37,301 nucleotides of DNA from an uncultured Desulfosoma sp. (GTDB lineage Bacteria > Desulfobacterota > Syntrophobacteria > Syntrophobacterales > DSM-9756): the NCBI GenBank assembly GCA_937960435.1, contig CALGPN010000017.1, forward strand, positions 1 to 37,301, given 5' to 3'. The notes under the pieces are model-generated. The model was not told where the DNA came from. It ran no database searches and was given only the letters and a program-made list of their open reading frames with translations. The position numbers and the translations under genes were made by a program. Shown one piece after another: positions 24,959 to 33,554 of this stretch. How positions within the stretch are numbered: the first letter of the stretch is position 1; each line of letters opens with the position of its first letter.

Positions 24959-27943
24959 TTACTCCGCAGGGGCGAAACCCCGCCGCAAGGTGTTTTCCGC
25001 CACGGTTCTCGGGACCATAAACTGAAGCAGGTAATCGGGTCCGCCCGCCTTGGAACCGATCCCCGACATCTTGAATCCGCCGAAGGGGTGCCGTTCCACA
25101 ACGGCTCCCGTACAGCCGCGATTGATGTACAGGTTTCCAACCCGAAAGGATTTTCGCGCTTTTTCGATATTTTCAGGGCTTCGGCTGAAAACCGCCCCGG
25201 TGAGGGCATAAGGGGTCCCATTGGCCACATCGAGCGCTTCGTCAAAGGTGCGCACTTTGATGACGCTCAGCACAGGGCCGAAGATTTCCTCCTGAGCCAG
25301 GCGATGGTGCGGCCGGATGTCCGTGAAAATGGTCAGGGGCACAAAATGGCCGTTTTCGCCGCCGAAAGATCTCTCGACAAGCACCGTGCCCTCTTTCTTG
25401 CCGATCTCGATGTAGCCCAAGATCTTTTTCTTGGCTTCGGCGTCAATGACGGCTCCCATCACATTTTTCGGGTCTTCCACGGGGCCAAGCTCCAGGCTTT
25501 CCGCCGCCGCCCGCAGCCGCACAATGAATTTGTCATAATTTTCTTCAAGGACGATCAGGCGGCTACACGCGGAACATTTCTGACCCTGATAGCCGAAAGC
25601 GGAGTGCAGCACTTGCACGACGGCTTCGTCCGGATCGGCGTCGGCGTCAATGATAATGGCGTTCTTGCCGCCCAGTTCCGCAATGACGTTTTTGATGCAC
25701 TGGGCGCCGGACGGCGTCTTCGCGGCCTGTTGGATGATGCGCAGCCCCACATCCTTGCTGCCCGTAAAGGCCACCAGGGCCACGTCCGGGTGGGCGACCA
25801 AGGCTTCGCCCACGAGAGAGCCCGGCCCCGGCACAAAATTCAGCACCCCCGCAGGCAGCCCCGCGTCCTCGAAAAGGCGCGCCACACAGAAGCCCACAAC
25901 CGGCGATTGGGACGCGGGCTTGTACACCACAGTGTTTCCGGTCACCAGAGCCGCCGAGGTCATCCCGACGGAAATGGCCAAGGGAAAATTCCACGGGGCG
26001 ATGACCACCGCGACGCCGCGGGGTTCATAAAAAAGGTGGCTGATTTCCCCCGGCACACGCCCCATGCGCCGCGGCGTGCCGAGCCGGATCATTTCGCGAC
26101 CGTAATATTCCAGAAAATCGATGGCTTCGCACACATCGGCGTCGGCTTCCTTCCAGCTTTTTCCCACCTCCAAAACCTGAAGGGCCGCCAGTTCGTAGCG
26201 TTGCGACCGCGCCGATGCGGCCGCCTTGAACAAAAACTCGGCCCGGTCCCGAGGGGGCGTGTCCCGCCATGCCGCAAAAGCGTCCTTGGCCGCTTGCACA
26301 GCCCGTTCGGCTTCCTCACGACCCGCCGACGCCGCGATCCCCACAATTTCTCTCGTGTCGTTGGGGTTGGTGGAAAGGAAGGTCTCCTTGGTCGAAATTT
26401 TTGAACCGGCGATCACCAAAGGAACTTTGACGGGGAAAGTCTTTCGGACCGCACCCAGCGATTTGTGGAAAGCGCGGCGCACCTCCGCCCGCGTCCAATC
26501 CCAGGGAGGCTCGTTACCTAAGGGTCCCTTGTCGCCGTATTCCGGGGCGGGCGGTTCCGCAAGTTCCGACACGGGGTGCTCGACGGCCAGTTCCACAGGA
26601 TTTCTCAGCAGGGTTTCTCGAGACACGCCTTCGGAAAAACTCAACCTCAGGAAAGACTCATTGCTCGTATTTTCGAGCAAACGCCTGACCAGATAGGCCA
26701 TGCCCGGAATGATCTCGCCGATGGGCGTGTAGAGTCGAAGGGGTAACCCCGCCTTCTGAAGGGCTGTGCGTACCGGTTCGGCCATGCCGTAAAGGATCTG
26801 ATATTCCAGGCGATCGGGCGGGACCTTGAGGTCCTTGGAAAGTTCCAACACGTAAGCGAGGCTGCGGATATTGTGGGATGCACAGGCACAGGCCACCACG
26901 GTATGGTTTTCCAGAAGGATTCGCGCCAACTTTTCGAAATTGGCGTCGGTCTCATACTTGTTCGTAAAGACGGGTATCGGCCAGTGATTCTGACGGGCCC
27001 ACACGACCTCCGCATCCCAATAGGCCCCCTTGACCAGACGCACAGTGCAAGGCGCGCCGCGTTTCTTCGCCCATGTGATGAATTGTCTCAGATCGTCCTC
27101 GCTGTCCCTTAAATAGGATTGAATGACCACCCCCGTGTGAGGATAGTCCCGAAACTCGGGCTCTTCCATGAGGCTCTTATAGAGCGCCAGGGTGATGTTT
27201 TTGAGGGCCGTGTGTTCCATATCCAGGCAGACAAAAGCCCCTGTGGCGACGGCCTTGCGAAAGATAGGTCGTAGACGCTCCTTGGCCCGGTCGACGGAAT
27301 AATCGAAGGCCACCGGATTCATTTGGGAATACAACGCGGAGGGCTTTAAAGAAACGTTCACCTTGGGGGCGAAACCCCAGTCCAAGTCTCCCGATCCGCC
27401 GCCCAGGGGCGGCCATGCCGTGGAGGCGTCGCCGAGAAAATCCAAGAGTTCCAGGTAACGACTGAGGTAGGCTTCTTCTTCGGAGCGGGACACCACGGCT
27501 TCGCCCAAAAGATCCACGGTGAACGCCATGCCCTGGCTTCTCAGGCCCTCCAAATTGCTCAGGGCTTCCTGGACGGTGGCGCCGGCAATGAACATGGCCC
27601 CCATGGACGCGATGTTCTTTGCCATGCTCTTTGCCACCATCTTGGACGCAAAGGATGTGGGCGACAGTTGCCGCAACCCCCACTGGAGCGCCGACGGGAA
27701 ACACTGGTCGGGGCGGCAAAAATATTCTTGGAGATGTTTCGCCACCGATTCCGGCCGGGTGAGATAAGGAAAAACGTCGATGAATCGAAACATCTCCACC
27801 TTGAATGCTTCGTTGTGCATGCACCAGTCCATGACCTTGCCCGTCCAGTAATCCTTACGAAAAATGGACGGCGTTTCGTCTTCGATGAGCTGGTAAAGCC
27901 AGAGTCCGGTCTGACGAATCCTTCGCTCCAAATCGTCGCTCAT
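24959..27943 (-). CDS. putA: Bifunctional proline dehydrogenase/glutamate-semialdehyde dehydrogenase
   Basis: A 994-residue fused enzyme that oxidises proline to glutamate through P5C with substrate channelling. The proline dehydrogenase barrel (about 130-450) shows KVNVSLKPSALYSQ, YLRDSEDDL, RLVKGAYWD, and LEYQILYGMAEPVR; the aldehyde dehydrogenase half (about 520-994) shows APWNFP, GPGSLVGEAL, catalytic Glu756 (IAELGGKN) and Cys790 (GQKCSACSR). There is no N-terminal DNA-binding domain as in E. coli PutA, so it is a non-regulatory type A-like PutA. The start at 27943 has GAGGAG upstream. It is divergent from the liv operon across 229 bases, suggesting joint control. The electron acceptor is probably the quinone pool. 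Confidence 0.95.
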   Translation of the reverse strand: MSDDLERRIRQTGLWLYQLIEDETPSIFRKDYWTGKVMDWCMHNEAFKVEMFRFIDVFPYLTRPESVAKHLQEYFCRPDQCFPSALQWGLRQLSPTSFASKMVAKSMAKNIASMGAMFIAGATVQEALSNLEGLRSQGMAFTVDLLGEAVVSRSEEEAYLSRYLELLDFLGDASTAWPPLGGGSGDLDWGFAPKVNVSLKPSALYSQMNPVAFDYSVDRAKERLRPIFRKAVATGAFVCLDMEHTALKNITLALYKSLMEEPEFRDYPHTGVVIQSYLRDSEDDLRQFITWAKKRGAPCTVRLVKGAYWDAEVVWARQNHWPIPVFTNKYETDANFEKLARILLENHTVVACACASHNIRSLAYVLELSKDLKVPPDRLEYQILYGMAEPVRTALQKAGLPLRLYTPIGEIIPGMAYLVRRLLENTSNESFLRLSFSEGVSRETLLRNPVELAVEHPVSELAEPPAPEYGDKGPLGNEPPWDWTRAEVRRAFHKSLGAVRKTFPVKVPLVIAGSKISTKETFLSTNPNDTREIVGIAASAGREEAERAVQAAKDAFAAWRDTPPRDRAEFLFKAAASARSQRYELAALQVLEVGKSWKEADADVCEAIDFLEYYGREMIRLGTPRRMGRVPGEISHLFYEPRGVAVVIAPWNFPLAISVGMTSAALVTGNTVVYKPASQSPVVGFCVARLFEDAGLPAGVLNFVPGPGSLVGEALVAHPDVALVAFTGSKDVGLRIIQQAAKTPSGAQCIKNVIAELGGKNAIIIDADADPDEAVVQVLHSAFGYQGQKCSACSRLIVLEENYDKFIVRLRAAAESLELGPVEDPKNVMGAVIDAEAKKKILGYIEIGKKEGTVLVERSFGGENGHFVPLTIFTDIRPHHRLAQEEIFGPVLSVIKVRTFDEALDVANGTPYALTGAVFSRSPENIEKARKSFRVGNLYINRGCTGAVVERHPFGGFKMSGIGSKAGGPDYLLQFMVPRTVAENTLRRGFAPAE

Positions 27944-28052
27944 GAGGCCCGCTCCTCTCTCGTCCATAGGTCCGTCATGGCTTTGCCTCGCCTCATTCCG
28001 AATAAACCGCATTCACTGAGCCTATTGAAGCAGAGCCCGTTTGCGGTTCGGT

Positions 28053-28089
28053 TGTCAAGTTGACAGGGTTCAATTTTTTTTGATATCTT
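28053..28089 (+). promoter_or_regulatory. livJ promoter overlapped by a palindromic operator
   Basis: TTGACA (28060-28065), a perfect -35 box, is 18 bases from TATCTT (28084-28089), which is preceded by TG and one base, as in an extended -10. The -35 box is also the right half of TGTCAA-G-TTGACA (28053-28065), a perfect 6-base inverted repeat, so a regulator bound here would block the promoter. It lies 83 bases before livJ, in the region shared with divergent putA. Confidence 0.6.
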
Positions 28090-28172
28090 CCGCGCACTTT
28101 TGCATGACGGTGCATGGAAAGAGCGGATGGGGATTCATGTCGGCACAAATTCCAGCAGACAAGGAGGGTTCC

Positions 28173-29297
28173 ATGAAGAAAGGGCTCATTGCATTGATGG
28201 CGCTGTGTCTTCTGGTCGGCGGAGCGATGGCGGCCATGGCGGACACCGTCAAGATCGGCCTCATGGGTCCCATGACCGGGCCATGGGCCAGTGAAGGGCA
28301 GGAAATGAAGCAGGTTCTGGACCTCCTTGCCGCGGATCTCAACGCCAAAGGCGGTGTCTTGGGTAAGAAAGTGGAAGTGATCGCCGACGACGACGGCGGG
28401 GATCCACGCACGGCGGCTCTGGCTGCCCAGCGCTTGGCAACTCAAGGCATCGTGGCCGTCATCGGCACCTATGGTTCCTCGGTCACGGAAGCCACGCAGA
28501 ACATCTACAACGAATCCAAGATTCTCCAGATCGCCAACGGTTCCACCGCCATTCGTCTTTCGGAAAAGGGGCTGAAATACTTCTTCCGCACCTGTCCTCG
28601 GGATGACGAGCAGGGCAGGGTGGCCGTGCAGGCCATTGAAAAGCTCGGATTCAAAACCGTCGCCATTCTGCACGACAACACGACCTACGCCAAAGGGCTT
28701 GCGGACGAAGCCAAAGGGCTCTTGGAAGGCAAAGGCATCAAGATCGTTTTCTTTGACGCGCTCACCCCCGGAGAACGCGACTATACCGCCATCCTGACCA
28801 AGCTCAAAGGGGCCAACCCCGACGTGGTGTTCTTCACGGGGTACTACCCGGAAGCCGGGTTGCTTTTGCGGCAGAAAAAAGAAATGAACTGGAACGTTCC
28901 GTTCATCGGCGGGGACGCCACCAACAACCCGGACCTGGTGAAAATCGCCGGGAAGGACGCGGCCCAGGGTTTTTACTTCTTGAGCGCACCTCTGCCCAAG
29001 GACTTGCCTTCTCCCGAAGCCAAGGCTTTCTTGGATGAGTTTACGAAAAAATACGGCAACGCGCCCAACTCCATCTACGCCGTGCTGGCGGGTGACGGCT
29101 TCCGCGTGATCACCGCCGCCATCCAAGCCACCCAGTCCACGGATCCCGACAAGCTGGCGGATTACTTGCACAAGGAGCTGAAGGAATTTGCCGGTCTGAC
29201 GGGAAAGATCGCCTTTAACGAAAAAGGCGACCGCGTCGGGGAGGTTTACCGCGTGTACAAGGTGGATGCAGAGGGGAACTTCATCCTGCAGCCGTAA
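28173..29297 (+). CDS. livJ: Branched-chain amino acid ABC transporter substrate-binding protein
   Basis: A 374-residue periplasmic binding protein. Residues 1-22 form a signal peptide (MKKGL...AMA), and the mature protein starts KIGLMGPMTGPWASEG, the classic LivJ-type Peripla_BP_6 opening; later VIGTYGSSVTEAT, FFRTCPRDDEQG and GFKTVAILHDNTTYAKG follow. AAGGAGGG precedes the ATG. It is the first gene of a complete livJHMGF operon and its product delivers ligand to LivHM. Placement beside putA makes an amino acid (branched-chain or perhaps proline-like) a reasonable ligand, but binding specificity is not readable here. Confidence 0.95.
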   Translation: MKKGLIALMALCLLVGGAMAAMADTVKIGLMGPMTGPWASEGQEMKQVLDLLAADLNAKGGVLGKKVEVIADDDGGDPRTAALAAQRLATQGIVAVIGTYGSSVTEATQNIYNESKILQIANGSTAIRLSEKGLKYFFRTCPRDDEQGRVAVQAIEKLGFKTVAILHDNTTYAKGLADEAKGLLEGKGIKIVFFDALTPGERDYTAILTKLKGANPDVVFFTGYYPEAGLLLRQKKEMNWNVPFIGGDATNNPDLVKIAGKDAAQGFYFLSAPLPKDLPSPEAKAFLDEFTKKYGNAPNSIYAVLAGDGFRVITAAIQATQSTDPDKLADYLHKELKEFAGLTGKIAFNEKGDRVGEVYRVYKVDAEGNFILQP

Positions 29298-29321
29298 AAC
29301 CACAGTCCCCCGCCTTCGTTT

Positions 29322-29370
29322 GGGAGAGCGGCACGCGAAGCCCGAGGCGACGGCCCCCGAGCCGCTCCCC
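29322..29370 (+). terminator. Candidate attenuator hairpin between livJ and livH
   Basis: GGGAGAGCGGC (29322-29332) pairs imperfectly with GCCGCTCCCC (29361-29370), and a T-run (29394-29400) lies 24 bases further on. Such intercistronic hairpins often keep binding-protein mRNA more abundant than permease mRNA. The T-run is not adjacent, so a partial terminator or mRNA-stabilising stem is equally possible. Confidence 0.35.
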
Positions 29371-29418
29371 CAACCATTTTGCAATTCGCTGCATTTTTTT
29401 GGATTGACTGTCAAACTC

Positions 29419-30324
29419 ATGGAAGAATTTTTTCAGCAACTGACCAACGGGCTCGCCGTAGGCGGCATATACGCCTTGATCGCCTTGGGCTACACCATGG
29501 TCTACGGCGTCCTCAAGCTCATCAATTTCGCCCACGGCGATTTGTTTACCATCGGGTCCTACTTGGGGCTGACCCTGCTCACTTCCCTTTTCTTGTCCGA
29601 TCGATTGGGGCCGGGGGCAGGGATTGTCGTCCTAGCCTTGATGGTCATGGGGCTCGTCGCGCTCGTCGGCGCGCTGCTGGAAAGAGTGGCCTACCGGCCG
29701 CTTCGGCATTCGCCCAGGCTTTCCGCCGTCGTTTCCGCCCTCGGGGCGTCCATCTTTTTTTCCAATACCCTCATGCTCATCTACGGCGCCCGATTCCAGG
29801 TCTACCCACAAGGCATCCTGCCCAAGACGGCCATCGACCTTTTCGGGCTTTACGTTCCGCTGGTGCGGGTACTCATCCTGGGCGCCTCCGTCGTAATGAT
29901 GATCGCCCTCTACGCATTCATCCAGAAGACGAAAATCGGCACGGCCATCCGCGCCGCCGCCATCGACCAAGATGCCGCGCGCCTCATGGGCATCGACGTC
30001 AACCGGGTCATCCTCATGGTCTTTCTCATCGGGCCGGCCCTTGGGGGAGCCGCAGGCCTGATGGTGGGGCTTCACTACGGCCAGATCAATTTCACCATGG
30101 GCTGGGTCTACGGTCTCAAGGCCTTTACGGCGGCCATCTTGGGGGGCATCGGCAACATCCCCGGAGCCATGGTGGGAGGGATACTCCTCGGAGTCATCGA
30201 GGCCCTAGGCGCCGCCTATCTCTCCATCGCCTGGAAGGACGCCATCGCTTTCGGCGTCCTCATCTTCATTCTCATTGTGCGCCCCACAGGGCTTTTGGGC
30301 GAACGGGTGGCTGAAAAGGTATGA
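29419..30324 (+). CDS. livH: Branched-chain amino acid ABC transporter permease LivH
   Basis: A 301-residue inner-membrane permease of the BPD_transp_2 family with about eight membrane segments. FFQQLTNGLAVGGIYALIALGYTMVYGVLKLINFAHGD is the typical LivH N-terminus, and AAAIDQDAARLMGIDVNRV is the coupling region that meets the ATPases. The ATG at 29419 is set by homology; no Shine-Dalgarno sequence is visible in front, so initiation may depend on other signals. The stop overlaps livM by four bases. It forms the channel with LivM. Confidence 0.94.
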   Translation: MEEFFQQLTNGLAVGGIYALIALGYTMVYGVLKLINFAHGDLFTIGSYLGLTLLTSLFLSDRLGPGAGIVVLALMVMGLVALVGALLERVAYRPLRHSPRLSAVVSALGASIFFSNTLMLIYGARFQVYPQGILPKTAIDLFGLYVPLVRVLILGASVVMMIALYAFIQKTKIGTAIRAAAIDQDAARLMGIDVNRVILMVFLIGPALGGAAGLMVGLHYGQINFTMGWVYGLKAFTAAILGGIGNIPGAMVGGILLGVIEALGAAYLSIAWKDAIAFGVLIFILIVRPTGLLGERVAEKV

Positions 30325-31280
30325 CGGAAAAACGCTTCCTGGTCTATGGGGGCGTGGCCGCCCTTTTGGCCGTGTGCCCTCTTTTCCTCAACGCCTACTG
30401 GACCGATGTGCTCAATAGCATTGGTCTTTATGCCGCTCTGGGTCTGAGCCTCAACCTCATTGTCGGCCATGCGGGCCTTTTCAACCTGGGACACGCCGCC
30501 TTCTATGCCGTGGGCGCCTACACGGCGGCCATCCTCAACACAAAGTTCCACATCCCCATCCTGGCGCTCATGCCCCTGTGCGGGCTCACGGCCGGCCTGT
30601 TCGCTCTTCTCATCGCCCGGCCCATCATCCATCTCAGAGGGGATTATTTGTGTATCGTCACCATCGGCGTCGGCGAAATCGTCCGCATCGCGCTCATCAA
30701 CAACGTCTTCGGCATTACCGGAGGCGCCAACGGCATCTTCGGCATCGCCCGGCCCAGTCTCATGGGCTGGGTCATTCGAAGGCCTCAGGAGTTCTTTTAT
30801 CTCATCTGGGCCTTCGTGGCCTTGACGGTTTTCTTGTTTCATCGGTTGGAAAACTCCCGTTTCGGCAGGGCCTTGAACTACCTTCGCGAGGACGAGACGG
30901 CCGCCGAGGGCAGCGGGATCGACACGGCCCACTACAAGCTCATGGCCTTCGTCCTGGGTGCCGCCTGGGCCGGCATGGTGGGCAACATCTATGCGGCCAA
31001 GATGACCATTATCGCCCCGGAATCGTTCAGCTTCTGGGAATCGGTGGTCATGTTCACCTTGATCATCCTGGGGGGTTCGGGAAGCATCCCCGGCGTTCTT
31101 CTCGGGGCCTTTCTCATCGTGGGGCTTCCCGAAGTGTTTCGAGGCTTCACCAACGCACGAATGATGGTCTTCGGCGCCGCCATGATCGCCATGATGATTT
31201 TCCGCACCGGCGGAATCCTGCCGGCGCGGCCGCGTCGCTATGAGCTGCTCAAGGAAGAGGCCGCGGAGGAATCGACATGA
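30321..31280 (+). CDS. livM: Branched-chain amino acid ABC transporter permease LivM
   Basis: A 319-residue inner-membrane permease with about eight to nine segments. LGLSLNLIVGHAGLFNLGHAAFYAVGAYTAA is the LivM signature, and LNYLREDETAAEGSGIDTAHYKL is the ATPase-contacting loop. It starts on the ATGA shared with livH and ends on the ATGA shared with livG, so translation is coupled. Partner of LivH in amino acid uptake. Confidence 0.94.
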   Translation: MTEKRFLVYGGVAALLAVCPLFLNAYWTDVLNSIGLYAALGLSLNLIVGHAGLFNLGHAAFYAVGAYTAAILNTKFHIPILALMPLCGLTAGLFALLIARPIIHLRGDYLCIVTIGVGEIVRIALINNVFGITGGANGIFGIARPSLMGWVIRRPQEFFYLIWAFVALTVFLFHRLENSRFGRALNYLREDETAAEGSGIDTAHYKLMAFVLGAAWAGMVGNIYAAKMTIIAPESFSFWESVVMFTLIILGGSGSIPGVLLGAFLIVGLPEVFRGFTNARMMVFGAAMIAMMIFRTGGILPARPRRYELLKEEAAEEST

Positions 31281-32041
31281 GTCTGCTCAGCCTGCGGCGC
31301 GTGACGAAATCCTTCGGCGGTCTAACGGCCGTGCACAGCGTCTCCTTTGAAGTGGATTCGGGGACCATCGTCGGTCTCATCGGGCCCAACGGCGCCGGAA
31401 AAACAACGGTTTTCAATCTCATCACGGGCATCTACCGGCCAGATCAAGGCGAAATCCTCTTCAACAACACTTCGCTGCTGCGGCTTCCCACACATCGGAT
31501 CATCGCCCTGGGGATCGGCCGAACGTTTCAAACCATCCGCCTCTTCCAAAACCTCACCGTATTGGAAAACGTGCTGGCGGGCTGTCACTGTCGGATGCGT
31601 TGCGGGGCTGTTTCGGCCATGCTGGGCCTCGCGCGACATCGCAAGGAAGAAAAGAAGGCCATCGAACAAGCCATGAACGCGCTCGCTTTCGTGGGCCTCG
31701 AAAAAAGCGCTCTGCAGCAGGCGAAAAATCTTTCCTACGGGAATCAGAGGCTTCTGGAAGTGGCCCGTGCCCTGGCCACGGAACCCAAGCTGCTCATTTT
31801 GGACGAACCCGCCGGCGGCATGAACGAACAGGAAACGGCGGCTTTGATCGACCTCATTCGCAAGATCCAGGAACAAGGGGTTACGGTGCTGCTCATCGAG
31901 CACGACATGAACCTGGTCATGCGCGTGTGCGAAAAGATCGTCGTTCTGGAATACGGATCCAAGATCGCCGAAGGGAGCCCGCCGGAAATCAAAGCCAATC
32001 CCCGGGTCATCGAGGCATACCTGGGGACGGAAGAAGACTGA
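31277..32041 (+). CDS. livG: Branched-chain amino acid ABC transporter ATPase LivG
   Basis: A 254-residue ATP-binding subunit. Walker A GPNGAGKTT (36-44), the signature LSYGNQRLLEVARAL, Walker B LLILDEPAGGMN and the switch His in LLIEHDMNLVM are present, as is the C-terminal LivG-type tail AEGSPPEIKANPRVIEAYLG. GGAGG lies seven bases before the ATG. Start overlaps livM by four bases; livF follows after one base. It energises LivHM together with LivF. Confidence 0.95.
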   Translation: MSLLSLRRVTKSFGGLTAVHSVSFEVDSGTIVGLIGPNGAGKTTVFNLITGIYRPDQGEILFNNTSLLRLPTHRIIALGIGRTFQTIRLFQNLTVLENVLAGCHCRMRCGAVSAMLGLARHRKEEKKAIEQAMNALAFVGLEKSALQQAKNLSYGNQRLLEVARALATEPKLLILDEPAGGMNEQETAALIDLIRKIQEQGVTVLLIEHDMNLVMRVCEKIVVLEYGSKIAEGSPPEIKANPRVIEAYLGTEED

Positions 32042-32042
32042 T

Positions 32043-32756
32043 ATGCTCCGGCTCGTGGATCTTCGCGTCAAATACGGCAATATCGAAGTCCTTCACGGCA
32101 TCCGTCTCACGGTCAAGCCGGGGGAGATCGTGACCATTCTTGGGGCCAACGGCGCGGGAAAATCCACCACGCTCCTCACCATCAGCGGGCTGGTCAAACC
32201 TTCCGGCGGCGCCGTCACCTTGGACGAAACCCCGCTCCACAAGCTGCCGCCGCACGAAATCGTGCGCCGGGGTGTGGCCCATGTGCCGGAAGGGCGCCGC
32301 ATTTTCGGCACCCTGACCGTTCAGGAAAACCTGAATCTGGGGGCCTTTACGCGCTCTGACACCGGTCAAATTTCAAAAACGCGGGAATGGATCTACGAAC
32401 TCTTCCCCATCCTCGCCGAGCGGCGCCGCCAGCTCGCCGGCACCCTGAGCGGTGGTGAACAGCAAATGCTGGCCATCGGTCGAGGTCTGATGAGTCGGCC
32501 CAGAATCCTCCTTTTGGACGAACCGAGCCTCGGTTTGGCGCCCCTTCTCGTCAAAACCATCTTCGAGACCATCAAGACCATCAACGCCTCGGGGGTCACC
32601 GTGGTCCTTGTGGAACAAAACGCTCGGGCGGCTCTCAAACTCGCCCACAGGGGCTATGTCATGGAACTCGGGCGCATCGCCCTGGAAGATGACGCCGCCA
32701 AGCTGCTGGCAAACCCCGATGTGCAAAAAGCCTATCTCGGCGGCGGTGCTGCGTGA
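32043..32756 (+). CDS. livF: Branched-chain amino acid ABC transporter ATPase LivF
   Basis: A 237-residue ATP-binding subunit. Walker A GANGAGKS (34-41), signature LSGGEQQML, Walker B LLLDEPSLGLAP and the glutamine-type switch VLVEQNARAAL, characteristic of LivF (Gln instead of His), are seen, plus the LivF marker VPEGRRIFGTLTVQENL. It ends the operon and abuts, base to base, the convergent KptA-like gene, so the two transcripts must overlap at their 3' ends. Confidence 0.95.
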   Translation: MLRLVDLRVKYGNIEVLHGIRLTVKPGEIVTILGANGAGKSTTLLTISGLVKPSGGAVTLDETPLHKLPPHEIVRRGVAHVPEGRRIFGTLTVQENLNLGAFTRSDTGQISKTREWIYELFPILAERRRQLAGTLSGGEQQMLAIGRGLMSRPRILLLDEPSLGLAPLLVKTIFETIKTINASGVTVVLVEQNARAALKLAHRGYVMELGRIALEDDAAKLLANPDVQKAYLGGGAA

Positions 32757-33554
32757 TCAGACTTCCCGTTTGCGCCGTTCCTTTCGGGCGGCGCGCTTCC
32801 AGCTGCTTTCCTTTTTCCCTTTGGAATCCGAAGGTTTCCTCTTGGGCTTCGGCTCCCCTTCGAAAGACCAATCCGGAAAAAGCCCTTTCATGTGCCGAGG
32901 CTCCATGGCAAAGGATCCCAACATGGCGTCGGGTTTTCCCCGTAGAGCCTTTTCGGGGGATCGAGCCGGCTTTTCGGATACTTTCTCGGCCTCATCGTCA
33001 GGGGCCTTCCATGGAAACACCAAATGGACGGCATCCACGGCCTTGGTGAGATAAAGACTCTCTCCCCCTTTGAAAAATCGAACTCCGGCGGCGTGGGCCT
33101 CTCGAGCGCGGATTTCCAACACCACAAAATCCGACCCCCGCCGGCGCGCCATGCGTTCCGCCGTGGTTTTGTCCGTCCACAGAGGGACGTAAGAGCGATG
33201 AAGGGCCCGAAGCCCTTCCGTGCGAACCGCGGGAAGCTGCCGTCGGCGGATCCCGGCGAAAAGAAGCGCCGGGGGCGGCGTGACTTCTTCGTAGAGGGTT
33301 CCGGGAGGCCTTTCCAAGAGCCGCAGGCGCGAGCCTTCCAGTGCAAAGGGGAGGGCATAGCCCAAAAGAGACAATTCCTTCAGGGTCGATTCCCGAACGA
33401 AACGCAGCCGCGGATCGTCCTGCAATGCCCAATAAAATTCCTTCCACGGCATCGTGCCGTCTTCATCCCAAAACAGGCCGTAGTCCCCGGGCAAGGTGCA
33501 GGCCATGGTCGTCAGCGTCTTGACCAAGGTCTTCGGCGGTATGGGCCCGCTCAT
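32757..33554 (-). CDS. Divergent KptA/Tpt1-like protein (RNA 2'-phosphotransferase fold)
   Basis: A 265-residue protein. Residues 10-80 resemble the KptA N-terminal winged-helix lobe (GLFWDEDGTMPWKEFYWALQ), and residues 94-180 resemble the ADP-ribosyltransferase lobe: LLFAGIRRRQLPAVRTEGL, RARRRGSDFVVLEIRARE-like, GVRFFKGGESLYLTKAV. However the family's catalytic Arg and His in LRH are Cys19 and Thr20, and the His of LYHGT is Ala100; the two later arginines appear kept (Arg105, Arg138 or 139). The 80-residue C-terminal tail is basic (KxKRK, KRAARKERRKRE), likely nucleic-acid-binding. GGGAGGG precedes the start, which overlaps the upstream deacetylase-fold gene by four bases. NAD-dependent 2'-phosphate removal is doubtful here. 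Confidence 0.7.
   Translation of the reverse strand: MSGPIPPKTLVKTLTTMACTLPGDYGLFWDEDGTMPWKEFYWALQDDPRLRFVRESTLKELSLLGYALPFALEGSRLRLLERPPGTLYEEVTPPPALLFAGIRRRQLPAVRTEGLRALHRSYVPLWTDKTTAERMARRRGSDFVVLEIRAREAHAAGVRFFKGGESLYLTKAVDAVHLVFPWKAPDDEAEKVSEKPARSPEKALRGKPDAMLGSFAMEPRHMKGLFPDWSFEGEPKPKRKPSDSKGKKESSWKRAARKERRKREV

Noticed and set aside
27993-29420. 475-codon minus-strand frame opposite livJ
   Set aside because: LivJ on the plus strand has a signal peptide, ribosome site, promoter and operon context.
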